From: Labrenzia sp. CE80
Lineage (GTDB): Bacteria; Pseudomonadota; Alphaproteobacteria; Rhizobiales; Stappiaceae
Direction of reading: 5' to 3'
DNA length: 64,000 bases
Assembly (NCBI RefSeq): GCF_009650605.1
Contig: NZ_WAJT01000002.1
Span: 620,001 to 684,000, forward strand
Below, in pieces: positions 51,601 through 62,454 of this stretch; position 1 is the stretch's first letter, and every line of letters starts with the position of its first letter. Under the pieces are notes generated by a model. The model saw only the letters and a program-made list of their open reading frames with translations, was not told the DNA's origin and ran no database searches. The translations under genes were made by a program, and so were the position numbers.

Positions 51601-53046
51601 ATGCCAAGGCAGCGAGTAGATAAGTCTGAGCGACGGCTCGACGTATTTCCGACCTTTTTCAAGGTGGCGGGGAAGCGCGTTTGCGTGGTCGGTCATGGCG
51701 ATGAGGCTGCTGCGAAGGTGCGTCTTCTGGGTGAGACCAATGCCGCGGTCGAGGTCATATCCAAAGAAATCGAACCTGCGCTCGCCGACGCTATTGTCGC
51801 GGTCGGTGGTAAGCACGTCGCCGAAGAGTTTCGTCCGGCTTTGCTGAATGGTGCCGCACTTGTGTTCAGCGCCAGGGAAGACGAAGCACTCGACAGCGCT
51901 GTTGTGCAGGCGGCTCGCATTTTCGGAGTGCCGGTCAATGCCGTCGACAAACCGCACCTCTGTGACTTTTATACCGGGGCGCTCGTCAATCGCGCGCCCA
52001 TCGCGGTTGCGATTACCTCGACCGGAGTGGGCCCCGTTCTCGCCCGCCATATCCGCGCCCGCATTGAGACCATGCTGCCGCGTAGCACTGGCGATCTTGC
52101 CAGATTGGCTGAGAGCTTTCGCGACGCCGCTGTCAAGGTGATCCCGGATGGCGCCTCGCGCCGGCGGTTCTGGGCGAGGTTTTTTTCCGGCGGCGTCGCA
52201 ACCAGCGTCCATGCAGGGAATCTGGACAAGGCTCGTCAGGAGGCACAGCGCCTTTTGAATGGCCCGACTGGCGAGCCCGGGTTCGTCTGGCTGGTGGGCG
52301 CAGGACCTGGTGCAGAAGATCTTCTGACCCTCAGGGCGCAGCGACTGCTTCAGGAAGCCGATGTTATTGTTCATGACGCGCTGGTGCCTGCACCAGTTGT
52401 CGCCATGGGGCGCCGGGATGCAGAGCGCATTTCGGTCGGCAAACGCAAAGGTGCGCATTCGGTCGCCCAAAAGGATATCTGTCAGCTCTTGGTCGACCTT
52501 GGCCGTGAAGGTCGAAAAGTCATTCGCCTGAAGGCAGGCGATCCGATGATTTTCGGCCGGGCGGCGGAAGAGATGGACGCCCTTCGTGAGGCAGACCTGG
52601 GTTTTGAAGTCGTTCCGGGTGTGACGGCCGCATTTGCTGCTGCAGCTTCGGCGCAATTGCCTCTGACCCTGCGCGGCGTTGCTTCGACCCTGGTTTTTGC
52701 GACCGGCCACAATGCCAAGTCCGAAACCTTGCCTGAGTGGGCAGGTCTCGCGCTGAAGGGATCCACAGTTGCTGTCTATATGGGGCGCACGGTCGCCGCG
52801 GCCGTCGCCGACAAGCTCATTGACGCCGGCATGGATCGTGAGACCCCTGTGGCGATTATAGAGAACGCAGCTCACCCCGAAGAGCGCCAGTTCGCCGGCA
52901 CGCTCTCTGATCTCTGCATGCTTCAAGGGCGGAGCGACATCGACGGACCCGTTCTGATTGTCATTGGCGAGGCGGTTGGACATGCCGCTCTCGAAAAAGC
53001 TGAACCGATTGTGGCCATGCCACTGAAACAAGAATTTGCTGCCTAA
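51601..53046 (+). CDS. cysG: Siroheme synthase (trifunctional)
   Basis: The 481-residue fusion makes siroheme from uroporphyrinogen III. The N-terminal Rossmann part (about 15-150; VFPTFFKVAGKRVCVVGHGDEAAAK) is precorrin-2 dehydrogenase/ferrochelatase. The C-terminal part (about 228-470) is the SAM-dependent methyltransferase, with VWLVGAGPGAEDLLTL, VIRLKAGDPMIFGR and PGVTAAFAAAA. It supplies cofactor to the sulfite reductase encoded three genes on. The N-terminal extension is slightly longer than in E. coli. First gene of the sulfur operon. Confidence 0.93.
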   Translation: MPRQRVDKSERRLDVFPTFFKVAGKRVCVVGHGDEAAAKVRLLGETNAAVEVISKEIEPALADAIVAVGGKHVAEEFRPALLNGAALVFSAREDEALDSAVVQAARIFGVPVNAVDKPHLCDFYTGALVNRAPIAVAITSTGVGPVLARHIRARIETMLPRSTGDLARLAESFRDAAVKVIPDGASRRRFWARFFSGGVATSVHAGNLDKARQEAQRLLNGPTGEPGFVWLVGAGPGAEDLLTLRAQRLLQEADVIVHDALVPAPVVAMGRRDAERISVGKRKGAHSVAQKDICQLLVDLGREGRKVIRLKAGDPMIFGRAAEEMDALREADLGFEVVPGVTAAFAAAASAQLPLTLRGVASTLVFATGHNAKSETLPEWAGLALKGSTVAVYMGRTVAAAVADKLIDAGMDRETPVAIIENAAHPEERQFAGTLSDLCMLQGRSDIDGPVLIVIGEAVGHAALEKAEPIVAMPLKQEFAA

Positions 53047-53057
53047 GGAGAGAGGCA

Positions 53058-53357
53058 ATGAAAGTCGTTACCGCAAATCGTTTGCTTGACGGAGAAGTTG
53101 TCTGGCAGGGCGCGGATGGTACCTGGGTCGAGCTTCTTTCGCTGGCCCATGTTCTTGAAGGCAAGGACGAGGTGGCAAAAGCAATGGAGCTTGCCACGCA
53201 GTCCATCGCGGACCGCGAAGTCGTAGAGGCCTACGCAATGGATGTCACTCAGGACGAAGGACGGATCGTCCCTGTTCGTTTGCGCGAAATGATCCGGGCC
53301 GCCGGTCCGACCACTCACCCGGAACTTGGCAAACAGGCCCGCGCTTCTGCCGTCTGA
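53058..53357 (+). CDS. DUF2849 family protein of the sulfite-reduction operon
   Basis: The 99-residue protein matches the DUF2849 pattern: KVVTANRLLDGEVVWQGADGTWVE at the N-terminus and YAMDVTQDEGRIVPVRLREMIRAAGPT later. Such genes are found next to cysI in many Alphaproteobacteria, which suggests a role in sulfite reduction, perhaps assembly or electron transfer, though none is proven. It sits 11 bases after cysG and 66 before cysI. Confidence 0.85.
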   Translation: MKVVTANRLLDGEVVWQGADGTWVELLSLAHVLEGKDEVAKAMELATQSIADREVVEAYAMDVTQDEGRIVPVRLREMIRAAGPTTHPELGKQARASAV

Positions 53358-53423
53358 CAACCTACCGATTGACTGAGGAGGGGCAGCGCCTGAAAGACCG
53401 GCTGCGCCCTGATGGAGAGAGAC

Positions 53424-55068
<1,645 letters not shown>

Positions 55069-55082
<14 letters not shown>

Positions 55083-55830
55083 GACATTCAGCATAGGCGT
55101 TGATCCGGAACTGGGTCTGCAGGCCGAAGTGGCAGCCTTGAACGGTCAATTTGCGGAATCCAATGCCCAGGAAATGCTGCAAGCGGCAATCAGGCACCAG
55201 TTCATCGGTGACATCGCCATGGTCTCCAGCTTCGGCGCGGACTCCGCGGTGCTGCTGCACATGGTTGCCGAGGTCGATCCCTCGACGCCTGTGATCATGG
55301 TTGATACCGGCAAGCTGTTTCCCGACACGCGGCGCTATCGTGACGAGCTCGTGGAAAGTCTGGGTCTGACAAATGTAATCTCCCAGACGCCGGAGACGAG
55401 CGACTTGAGTGAAGTCGATCCGGGCGGAATGCTCTGGATGAGCGACACGGATGCCTGTTGCCACGTCCGAAAGGTGCTGCCGCTGGCGCAGGCGTTGAAA
55501 GGCTATGGCGCCTGGATCTCGGGCCGAAAGCGGTTTCAGAGTTCTACTCGCGCGAGCCTGCCGTTTTTTGAGGTGGAAGATGGCCGTGTGAAGATCAACC
55601 CGCTGGCCGAGTGGGACGCTGCCGATATTCTGGCCTATGCTAGGGCGCACGACCTGCCGCCGCATCCACTCGTGGCCAAGAGCTATCCGTCCATCGGATG
55701 CCTTCCGTGTACGAGCAAAGTAAAGCCGGGCGAGGACGCGCGTGCTGGGCGCTGGCGTGGACAGGAAAAGGTCGAGTGTGGCATTCACCTGCCGAGCCAC
55801 GGGAGAGAACTTGACGGCAGCGGAATTTGA
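55069..55830 (+). CDS. cysH: Adenylyl-sulfate (APS) reductase, thioredoxin-dependent
   Basis: The 253-residue protein reduces APS to sulfite. The PP-loop-like ATP/APS site is VSSFGADSAVLLHM. The two cysteine pairs that hold the [4Fe-4S] cluster (DACCHVRK and GCLPCTSK) and the catalytic ECGIH are present, so it is an APS rather than a PAPS reductase. AAGGAGG lies six bases before the ATG inside the end of cysI. A much longer frame from 54823 overlaps cysI and is not real. Confidence 0.94.
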
Positions 55831-55924
55831 GGTTGGTTCCGGTGAACTTTATGTCACGGGAATGCAGGGGATGACGCGAACCCCGGACCAAAGTGATCCG
55901 GGAATTGAAGGACGCGAAACGGAC

Positions 55925-56458
55925 ATGACGAAGATCTTTTCCAACGGCCAGCTTTTTGACGAGGACTGGCATACGCTCGAGGCCGAGGATGTTACGCCGA
56001 ATGAAGGCAACCTTCTGGTGCCTTTTGAGCGCTTTCTATCGGACGCAGAGACGTTTGCGAGCGCAGGTGGTCGGGTCGCTGTTCTGGTTGGAGCTGGTGA
56101 TGAGGTCGAGAAGCTGAAGGACCATCTCGGCAGCCTTGCACATATTGCCGTCGAGTTTCCCAAGTTTACCGATGGCCGTGGATTTTCGGCAGCACGTATT
56201 CTGCGCGAACAAATGGGCTACACCGGTGATATCCGCGCGATCGGTGACTACATCCTGGATCAGGTGCCATTGATGCGTCGCTGCGGCGTTTCGAGCTTCC
56301 AGATCACCAAGCCGGAAGTCCTGAAGGCACTGGCTGACGGGGAATGGCCAGAGGTTACCAAATATCTGCAGCCGGTTGGGACCGTCGAAGAAGTGCCCGC
56401 CGGCACCCGGCCCTGGGCGCGCCAGTCATTGCGTGAAGTGTCCCAGGCCGCTGAGTGA
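55925..56458 (+). CDS. DUF934 protein of the sulfate-assimilation operon
   Basis: The 177-residue protein shows DUF934 features: the start MTKIFSNGQLFDEDWHTLE, then LLVPFERFL, VEFPKFTDGRGFSAARILRE and DQVPLMRRCGVSSFQI. Genes of this family regularly follow cysH/cysI in proteobacteria, and a role in sulfite reduction is assumed, not shown. The frame continues upstream to 55742, overlapping cysH, but the conserved part begins at 55925. Last gene of the operon; a terminator follows. Confidence 0.87.
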   Translation: MTKIFSNGQLFDEDWHTLEAEDVTPNEGNLLVPFERFLSDAETFASAGGRVAVLVGAGDEVEKLKDHLGSLAHIAVEFPKFTDGRGFSAARILREQMGYTGDIRAIGDYILDQVPLMRRCGVSSFQITKPEVLKALADGEWPEVTKYLQPVGTVEEVPAGTRPWARQSLREVSQAAE

Positions 56459-56487
56459 CATAATTTGCCGAAAAGAAGATTTTGGAG

Positions 56488-56514
56488 AGCCGAGGGGATG
56501 CCCCTCGGCTTTTT
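56488..56514 (+). terminator. Terminator of the cys operon
   Basis: GCCGAGGGG (56489-56497) and CCCCTCGGC (56501-56509) form a nine-base stem with loop ATG, and five Ts follow (56510-56514). It lies 29 bases after the DUF934 stop. Confidence 0.88.
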
Positions 56515-56518
56515 GTAT

Positions 56519-57427
56519 TTAGGGCGCCAAGGCTTTCGTGAGCGCCCGGCCGATTTCCGCGATGGCGGCATTGCGACGGCTCATGTCGACATGGGCCTCA
56601 TCAAGGTATACCGCGACAAAGACGGCACGATCCGGTCGAGGCCAGATAACGGCGATATCTCCTCGCGACTTTTTGGCATCCGCACCGGTTTTGTCGCCAA
56701 TTTTCCAGCGTTGGGGCAGTCCAGCACGTAACAGCGTATCTCCGACCTTGTTCGCGACCAGCCAGTCCGTGAGTTGCTTGCGGGAGTTAGCTGAGAGCGG
56801 GCCACCAAGCAGCAGCGTTTTCAGCGTCGTTGCGGCAGCAATTGGCGTCGTTGTGTCGCGAAGCTCACCGGCGGGGACGTTGTTTAGCTCGGGCTCCCAT
56901 CGATCCAGGCGGGTTTCCGTATCGCCAAGTTTCCTCAAGAAGGCGCTCAGGCCGGCGGGCCCACCGATCTCTTTCAGGATGTAATTGGCGGCAGTGTTGT
57001 CGCTGATCGTGACGGCTGCATTGCAAAGACCCAGGTAGCTCATCGTTTTGCCGATCTGCTTTTTGGTCACGGGTGAATAGGGTGCAATGTCAGCGCGTTT
57101 GATTTGGACGCTTTTGTTTGGGTCCGTCGTGCCATCGTCGACTTGTGCGAGAAGAGCTGCGCAAGCAAAAGCTTTGAACGTGCTGTTAAGCGGGAAACGA
57201 ATATCGCCCTTGTAGCTCCAGGCGGTTCCGGTCTTGTCATCCAGAACGGCGATACCAATCCGGGCATCGTGACGCTTCTCTATTTCGATAGCCTGTTGAA
57301 TGATCGGTTGCGGATCAAACCCGGCCGCATCTGAGGACACTGGGAGAAGAGTCGATGTTGCGATCGACAAGGTTGCGGCTAGGGGCAGAGCAAACTGCGT
57401 AAAAGTCATGTGTTTCAGGGGGCGCAT
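56519..57427 (-). CDS. Class A beta-lactamase
   Basis: The 302-residue precursor has a signal peptide cut near SSDAA/GFD. It carries the full class A active site: the serine motif STFK within PLNSTFKAF, the SDN motif (ISDNTAANYIL), the omega-loop glutamate in RWEPELN and the KTG motif (GDKTGADAKKSRGD). It should hydrolyse penicillins in the periplasm; spectrum cannot be predicted. No mobile element is nearby, so it is probably an intrinsic chromosomal gene. I chose the ATG at 57427 with GGAAC upstream; 57439 and the long frame to 57562 are alternatives. Confidence 0.92.
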   Translation of the reverse strand: MRPLKHMTFTQFALPLAATLSIATSTLLPVSSDAAGFDPQPIIQQAIEIEKRHDARIGIAVLDDKTGTAWSYKGDIRFPLNSTFKAFACAALLAQVDDGTTDPNKSVQIKRADIAPYSPVTKKQIGKTMSYLGLCNAAVTISDNTAANYILKEIGGPAGLSAFLRKLGDTETRLDRWEPELNNVPAGELRDTTTPIAAATTLKTLLLGGPLSANSRKQLTDWLVANKVGDTLLRAGLPQRWKIGDKTGADAKKSRGDIAVIWPRPDRAVFVAVYLDEAHVDMSRRNAAIAEIGRALTKALAP

Positions 57428-57591
57428 GTCACGTTCCATTGAGCTGATAATGCGTTGAAGACGTGGACCTTGCCCTCGAAGAACGGTCCATATCCTCCGA
57501 GGCAGGCGGACGATGCCGTGAAACGACCCCATGGACAAGAGATAGTTTCTGGGGTTAGTCATGAGAAAAACTTGGTCATAAGGTGTGCCTC

Positions 57592-58479
57592 ATGGAGATC
57601 TCGCGGCTTCCTCTCAATGCCCTCAGGGCCTTCGAGGCGTCAGCGCGACTTGGCAGTTTCACAAAGGCCGGGCTGGAGCTGCGCGTCTCGCAAACAGCGG
57701 TCAGTCATCAGGTGAAGGCGCTGGAAGCGCTGCTTGGCATCTCCTTGTTCGAGCGTCTTCCTCGCGGTGTGGCTCTCACTGATGAGGGGCAAACCTTGTT
57801 GCCTGTCCTCAGCGATGCCTTCCGCCGGTTGAGCGCGACCTTGAGCCGATTTGAAGATGGCAACTTCAAGGAAGTGCTGACTGTCGGAACCGTCTCCACC
57901 TTCGCAAACGGCTGGTTGATCCGACGTCTGGACGACTTTGCTGACCGGCATCCAGGAGTGGATTTGCGGCTGAAGACCAACAACAACAGGGCTGATCTGA
58001 TGGAAGATGGTCTGGACTACTTCATCCGTTTCGGCGATGGCGCGTGGCACGGAACCAATGCCGTACACCTCACGGCGGCGCCGTTCTCGCCGGTTTGCGC
58101 GCCGCAGATCGCGGATCGTCTGGCCCGGCCGGAAGATCTTCTCAATGAAACGCTGCTGAGATCCTACAGGGTCAACGAGTGGAACCAATGGTTTCTGATG
58201 GCCGGCGTGCCTCTGCCCCCTGTTCGCGGATGGATGTTTGACTCGTCAATCGCCATGGCCGGTGCCGCTGCTCAAGGAGCCGGCGTCGGGCTTGTTCCGG
58301 TGTCCATGTTTGAAAGTGAGCTGGAGTCCGGGCAGATCGTGCGACCATTTCCGCAAGACGTGACTTTGGGGAGCTATTGGCTCACCTGGCTAAAGTCGCG
58401 ACAAGAAACGCCACTCATGCAGGTGTTTCGAAACTGGTTGCAACACAATCTGGAAGAAATTGGTGAGCAGGTTGATTGA
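57592..58479 (+). CDS. LysR-family regulator (AmpR/GcvA-like) divergent from the beta-lactamase
   Basis: The 295-residue protein has the LysR helix-turn-helix (LNALRAFEASARLGSFTKAGLELRVSQTAVSHQVKALE) and a substrate domain of the GcvA/AmpR type (TVGTVSTFANGWLIRRL, FRFGDGAWHG-like strand, GAAAQGAGVGLVPVSMFE). Its divergent position 164 bases from the beta-lactamase is the classical AmpR arrangement, so it likely controls that gene. A direct repeat GTCATRAG (57559 and 57576) lies just before it. I chose the ATG at 57592; an in-frame GTG at 57583 precedes it. Confidence 0.88.
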   Translation: MEISRLPLNALRAFEASARLGSFTKAGLELRVSQTAVSHQVKALEALLGISLFERLPRGVALTDEGQTLLPVLSDAFRRLSATLSRFEDGNFKEVLTVGTVSTFANGWLIRRLDDFADRHPGVDLRLKTNNNRADLMEDGLDYFIRFGDGAWHGTNAVHLTAAPFSPVCAPQIADRLARPEDLLNETLLRSYRVNEWNQWFLMAGVPLPPVRGWMFDSSIAMAGAAAQGAGVGLVPVSMFESELESGQIVRPFPQDVTLGSYWLTWLKSRQETPLMQVFRNWLQHNLEEIGEQVD

Positions 58480-58483
58480 AGCA

Positions 58484-58510
58484 GAAAGAACGGGACTGGC
58501 CCGCTCTTTC
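58484..58510. terminator. Probable terminator between LysR and aminotransferase genes
   Basis: GAAAGA-CGGG (58484-58494) pairs with CCCG-TCTTTC (58500-58510), with one A/C mismatch. The gene ends converge here. The trailing T-runs are weak on both strands. Confidence 0.5.
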
Positions 58511-58526
58511 GTTGTGTTCAGATGCT

Positions 58527-59918
58527 TCAGAGCGTCCCGATGCGCTTCAACTCGGCATAGGTCTCATCGAGGGTCTTGCGGGCAATGGTCACCAACTGAT
58601 CAGCTTCTTCATGAGAAAGCACAAGTGGAGGCGAGATGATCATGCTGTCGCCGACGGCCCTCATGACCATGCCGTTCTTGAAGGAAATGTCGCGGCAAAG
58701 CGTGCCGACAGATCCTTTGTCCGCAAATGCCTTTTGGCGGTTGCCTTTTTCAGGAACGAGTTCCATCGCCCCCATCAGTCCGGTCATGCGGGCTTCGCCA
58801 ACCAGCGGATGATCCCCAAGTGCCGTCCAGCTTTTTTGCAGGTACGGCCCGATGTCATCGCGGACGCGTTCAACGAGTTTTTCTTGCTGGATGATTTCCA
58901 GGTTGGCAAGGGCCGCGGCCGCGCAGGCAGGGTGCCCGGAGTAGGTGTAGCCGTGATAGAACTCTCCGCCCTTGTCGATCAGACCTTCGGCAACCCGGTC
59001 CGAGACCATGACGCCACCCATCGGCAGATAGCCTGAGGTGAGCCCCTTGGCGATCGGCATGAGATCGGGCTCAAGGCCATAGTAGTCTGAGCCGAACCAG
59101 GTGCCGAGCCGACCAAAGCCACAGATCACTTCATCGGCGACGAACAGAATGTTGCGCTCCGAGAGAATGCGCTTCACTTCCGGCCAGTAGGTTTCCGGCG
59201 GGATGATGACGCCGCCAGCTCCCTGGATTGGCTCTGCGATGAAGGCAGCGACCTTGTCTTCGCCGATTTCATCGATGGCTTTTTCGAGTTTGCGTGCCAC
59301 ATGGATCCCGAAGTCTTCCGGGCTCATGTCTCCACCTTCGCCATACCAATAGGGCTGGTCAATGTGGCGCACGCCGGGGACGGGAAGGTCACCTTGTTCG
59401 TGCATGCCCTTCATGCCGCCAAGGCTGGTGCCAGCAAGCGTCGAGCCGTGATAGCCGTTCCAACGACCGATGATGACCTTCTTGTCCGGTTGTCCCATCT
59501 GGTCCCAATAGTGGCGGACCATCCGGAAGACGGTGTCATTGGCTTCAGAGCCTGAGGAACAGTAAAATACCCGGTTCATATGTGTAGGTGCGAGTTCCGC
59601 CAGTTTCTCCGCAAGGGCGATCGCAGGCGGGTGCGAGGTCTTGAAAAACGTGTTGTAGTAGCTGAGTTCGCTCATCTGCTTGTGCACGGCATCAGCTATT
59701 TCCTGCCGACCGTGGCCGACTTGCACGCACCAAAGTCCTGCCATGCCGTCCAGGATGCGATTGCCGTTGGAGTCGGTCAGCCAGACGCCGTCTGCGTGAG
59801 TGATGATCCGCGTGCCTTCCTCGTTCAATGCCTTCGTGTCGGAGAAAGGATGAATGTGGTGGGCTGCGTCCACAGCCTGAAGGGCTGCAGTCGGGTAGAT
59901 GTTCGATACGGCCGACAT
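58527..59918 (-). CDS. Class III PLP aminotransferase (SpuC-like polyamine transaminase)
   Basis: The 463-residue enzyme has the omega-aminotransferase signature FVADEVICGFGRLGTWFGS with the PLP-binding aspartate and the Schiff-base lysine in IAKGLTSGYLPMGG. The overall pattern (HPFSDTKALNEEGTRIITHADGVWL at the N-terminus) matches the putrescine/diamine:pyruvate group such as SpuC. With two gamma-glutamyl-type ligases beside it, it probably removes the second amino group of a diamine or a gamma-glutamyl diamine. Other members of this group act on taurine or beta-alanine, so the substrate is not certain. Confidence 0.88.
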   Translation of the reverse strand: MSAVSNIYPTAALQAVDAAHHIHPFSDTKALNEEGTRIITHADGVWLTDSNGNRILDGMAGLWCVQVGHGRQEIADAVHKQMSELSYYNTFFKTSHPPAIALAEKLAELAPTHMNRVFYCSSGSEANDTVFRMVRHYWDQMGQPDKKVIIGRWNGYHGSTLAGTSLGGMKGMHEQGDLPVPGVRHIDQPYWYGEGGDMSPEDFGIHVARKLEKAIDEIGEDKVAAFIAEPIQGAGGVIIPPETYWPEVKRILSERNILFVADEVICGFGRLGTWFGSDYYGLEPDLMPIAKGLTSGYLPMGGVMVSDRVAEGLIDKGGEFYHGYTYSGHPACAAAALANLEIIQQEKLVERVRDDIGPYLQKSWTALGDHPLVGEARMTGLMGAMELVPEKGNRQKAFADKGSVGTLCRDISFKNGMVMRAVGDSMIISPPLVLSHEEADQLVTIARKTLDETYAELKRIGTL

Positions 59919-59958
59919 TGAGGTACTCCGGTAGGCGACAGACTGGCGCGAAGGCGCG

Positions 59959-61362
59959 TTAAACGTTGAGCAGAAGGTATTCCCGTTCCCACGGGCTGAT
60001 CACGGACATGAAGGTCTCGAATTCTTCCTGCTTGATCGCGCGGTAGGTCGCGACAAAAGTTTCACCGAAGATCTCGATGATTTCTTCGCTGTTCTCAAAC
60101 AGGTTGACGGCTTCCGTCAGACCTCGCGGCAGGGACTTGAGAAGATCGCTGCAATCTACAGATTGGGGGGCATCCGGCTTGAGACCTTTCATCATGCCAA
60201 GGTATCCGCAGGCGAGAGACGCCGCGATTGCCAGGTAAGGATTGGCATCCGAACCCGGTACGCGGTTCTCCAGCCGTCGCGCCTGAGGCGACGAATACGG
60301 CACACGTAAGCCAACCGTACGATTGTCATAGCCCCAGTAGACATTCACCGGCGACGTCGAGTTCCGGGCAAAGCGCCTGTAGGAGTTCACAAAAGGAGCC
60401 ATGACGCAGGTGACGTAGGGCAGGTAGGCCTGATGACCGGCGATGAAGGACAAGAATTCCGGCGTCTCCTCGCCATCTGGCCCGGAAAAAATGTTCTGCC
60501 CAGTTTCGCTATCGACCACGGATTGGTGAATATGCATGGCAGAACCAGGCTGGTTCGACATGGGTTTGGACATGAATGTGGCATACATGTCGTGGCGCAA
60601 CGCGGCTTCCCGGATGGTCCGCTTGAACAGGAAAACTTGATCTGCAAGCTCCAGAGGCGCACCGTGACGCAGGTTGATCTCCATCTGCGCGGCGCCCTCT
60701 TCGTGAATGAGGGTGTCGATCTCCAGTCCTTGCTGTTCGGACAGGTCGTAGATGTCATCGATCAGGTCATCGAACTCGTTCAGCGCGGAAATGGAGTAGG
60801 ACTGACGACCGACTTCGGGGCGACCCGATCGGCCTGTCGGCGGCTCCAACGGATCATCAGGATCTGTGTTGGGGCGCACGAGATAGAATTCGATTTCCGG
60901 CGCAACGACCGGCTCCCAGCCCTTGTCCTGATAGAGCTTCAGGATGCGCTTGAGAACGTTACGCGGGGCGGTCTCGACCGGGGTGCCATCACGTGTCTGT
61001 GCGTCATGAATAAGTTGTGCCGTCGGGTCGGATTCCCAGGGAACAGCGGTCAAGGTGCCATAGTCAGCCTTGAAATAGAGATCGCCATCCGTTGCGTTGT
61101 GCTGGAAGCGCTCGTCATCTTCAGGGTAGCTGCCGGAGATGGTCTGGGCAAAGATCGAAGCCGGCATGGTCATGACTGGACCGGAGAAGAATTTCTCTGT
61201 GGGCATCATCTTGCCGCGTGCGACCCCGGCCAGGTCGGGCACGATGCACTCGATATCCTGGATGTTACGTTCCCGAAGCCAGGCACGGGCCGCCTCCATG
61301 TCTTTCACGCCACGCAAACTGATGCTTTCGTTGTTTTCGGCGTCAGGTATCTCGTTGCTCAC
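59959..61362 (-). CDS. Glutamine synthetase-like gamma-glutamylpolyamine synthetase (PuuA-like)
   Basis: The 467-residue ligase has the GS beta-grasp part (IECIVPDLAGVARGKMMPTEKF, about 37-58) and the catalytic barrel (APEIEFYLV, GAAQMEINLRHGAPL, SAMHIHQSV, NRTVGLRVPYSS, ENRVPGSDANPYLA). The last motifs place it close to PuuA, which joins glutamate and putrescine. It lies 40 bases upstream of the aminotransferase and starts next to a GTGATCAC palindrome. Its likely role is gamma-glutamylation of a polyamine. Confidence 0.86.
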   Translation of the reverse strand: MSNEIPDAENNESISLRGVKDMEAARAWLRERNIQDIECIVPDLAGVARGKMMPTEKFFSGPVMTMPASIFAQTISGSYPEDDERFQHNATDGDLYFKADYGTLTAVPWESDPTAQLIHDAQTRDGTPVETAPRNVLKRILKLYQDKGWEPVVAPEIEFYLVRPNTDPDDPLEPPTGRSGRPEVGRQSYSISALNEFDDLIDDIYDLSEQQGLEIDTLIHEEGAAQMEINLRHGAPLELADQVFLFKRTIREAALRHDMYATFMSKPMSNQPGSAMHIHQSVVDSETGQNIFSGPDGEETPEFLSFIAGHQAYLPYVTCVMAPFVNSYRRFARNSTSPVNVYWGYDNRTVGLRVPYSSPQARRLENRVPGSDANPYLAIAASLACGYLGMMKGLKPDAPQSVDCSDLLKSLPRGLTEAVNLFENSEEIIEIFGETFVATYRAIKQEEFETFMSVISPWEREYLLLNV

Positions 61363-61492
61363 TTTGGGCTCCAGTGTTGGCGCGTGGGACTGTCACGGGT
61401 TGGACACAGACTAATCCAAACTCCCCACCCATGCCGTCTCAAACTCGTGACTTTCAGACAGGGTGATGCAGGGCATCTGCACGCCGACTAAA

Positions 61493-61506
61493 TTTGTGAT
61501 CACAAA
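61493..61506. promoter_or_regulatory. GntR operator candidate before the ligase-aminotransferase operon
   Basis: TTTGTGATCACAAA is a perfect 14-bp palindrome in the gap between the GntR gene end and the start of the PuuA-like gene. Its core GTGATCAC recurs at 62348-62355. Confidence 0.6.
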
Positions 61507-61551
61507 ATAGCCAGATCAATGATGTTCGGGCAAGAGAAAAAGGCAGCTCGG

Positions 61552-62283
61552 TCAGCTTTCGGGAAGGCTTTCGCGGCCTAGTATGCCCATGCCGTCTCGG
61601 ATGTCTGCCGCGATGGCGGCATTCAATGCGGCTGGATCGTCGTTGCGAATGGCTCTGATGGCTTCCTTGTGCCAGTCGACGAGGTTGGCCGTTCCGACGC
61701 GTCCGTAAACGGTGCGCATGAACGGCGCAAACTGAAGCCATAGGCTCTCAACCAGTGGCATGAGGATTTCGGAATTGGATGAGGCGTAGATCTTGAAATG
61801 AAATGCATGGTTCAGTCGCAAGTAGGACTCTGCGTTGCCGGAACTGATGCTATCATCGATCTCCAGATCAATGTCCTCAAGCACTTTTGCGTCGGCATGG
61901 TCGAGTTGCGGAAGCGCCATTTCGGCCAGTTCGGGCTCGAGTAGAAGGCGTGCTTTCAAGATCTCATCGAACCGGGATCGGCTCATTTCCGGCACTTGAA
62001 CCCGGCCATTTGGTTTGACGTTAAGTGCGTTTTCTGCAGCCAGTCGCTGGATTACCTCGCGAACCGGCATCGGGCTCACTCCAAGTTCCTGCGCAAGGCC
62101 CCGAAGGGTAACGGCTTTTCCCGGAATGAAGCGGCCCGTCAGAAGCGCTGAGCGAACCGCGGTGTCGACTTGGGCGCGTGCGGTCCCTCTATTAGCCAGA
62201 GTTGACCTGCCTTCTCCGTCCGGGCGAGGTGCCTCTACATTGCCGGCTGAGGTCTTGTTCAACTTTACAGATCTCCTTGGCAT
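61552..62283 (-). CDS. GntR-family regulator (FadR/FCD subfamily)
   Basis: The 243-residue protein has a GntR winged helix (VDTAVRSALLTGRFIPGKAVTLRGLAQELGVSPMPVREVIQRL) and an FCD-type all-helical ligand domain. Metal ligands are suggested by LNHAFHFKIY and by the histidine in DWHKEAIRAI. It probably controls the polyamine-type genes on both sides. The start is uncertain: the ATG at 62283 is used; a TTG at 62262 has a better AAGGAG. A GTG at 62355 would place the start inside the palindrome and is rejected. Confidence 0.85.
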   Translation of the reverse strand: MPRRSVKLNKTSAGNVEAPRPDGEGRSTLANRGTARAQVDTAVRSALLTGRFIPGKAVTLRGLAQELGVSPMPVREVIQRLAAENALNVKPNGRVQVPEMSRSRFDEILKARLLLEPELAEMALPQLDHADAKVLEDIDLEIDDSISSGNAESYLRLNHAFHFKIYASSNSEILMPLVESLWLQFAPFMRTVYGRVGTANLVDWHKEAIRAIRNDDPAALNAAIAADIRDGMGILGRESLPES

Positions 62284-62347
62284 TCCGAAATTGGCGAATT
62301 TGTCGGCGACGCTGCCTGTTTCTCGATCTTGACACGCTATTGGGAAC

Positions 62348-62355
62348 GTGATCAC
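62348..62355. promoter_or_regulatory. Second GTGATCAC site, in the GntR/GS divergent promoter region
   Basis: GTGATCAC is an 8-bp palindrome between the GntR gene and the third GS-like gene. It repeats the core of the site at 61493-61506, with different flanks (ACGTGATCACATT). It is placed to control the regulator itself and the rightward ligase gene. Confidence 0.5.
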
Positions 62356-62454
62356 ATTTTGTCGGCTAGCGCAATGTATCGGCCGTCATTTTCATGTGCC
62401 GTCGTCAGTGTTGCTGTCTGGCCGTGAGACAAGAGTAAGGAACCGAGTGCCTAA

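Noticed and set aside
51439..53058. 539-codon leftward frame opposite cysG
   Set aside because: Antisense to siroheme synthase, low-complexity basic composition, no ribosome binding site.
57428..57562. 45-residue N-terminal extension of the beta-lactamase
   Set aside because: It would place a basic stretch before the signal peptide and consume the divergent promoter region.
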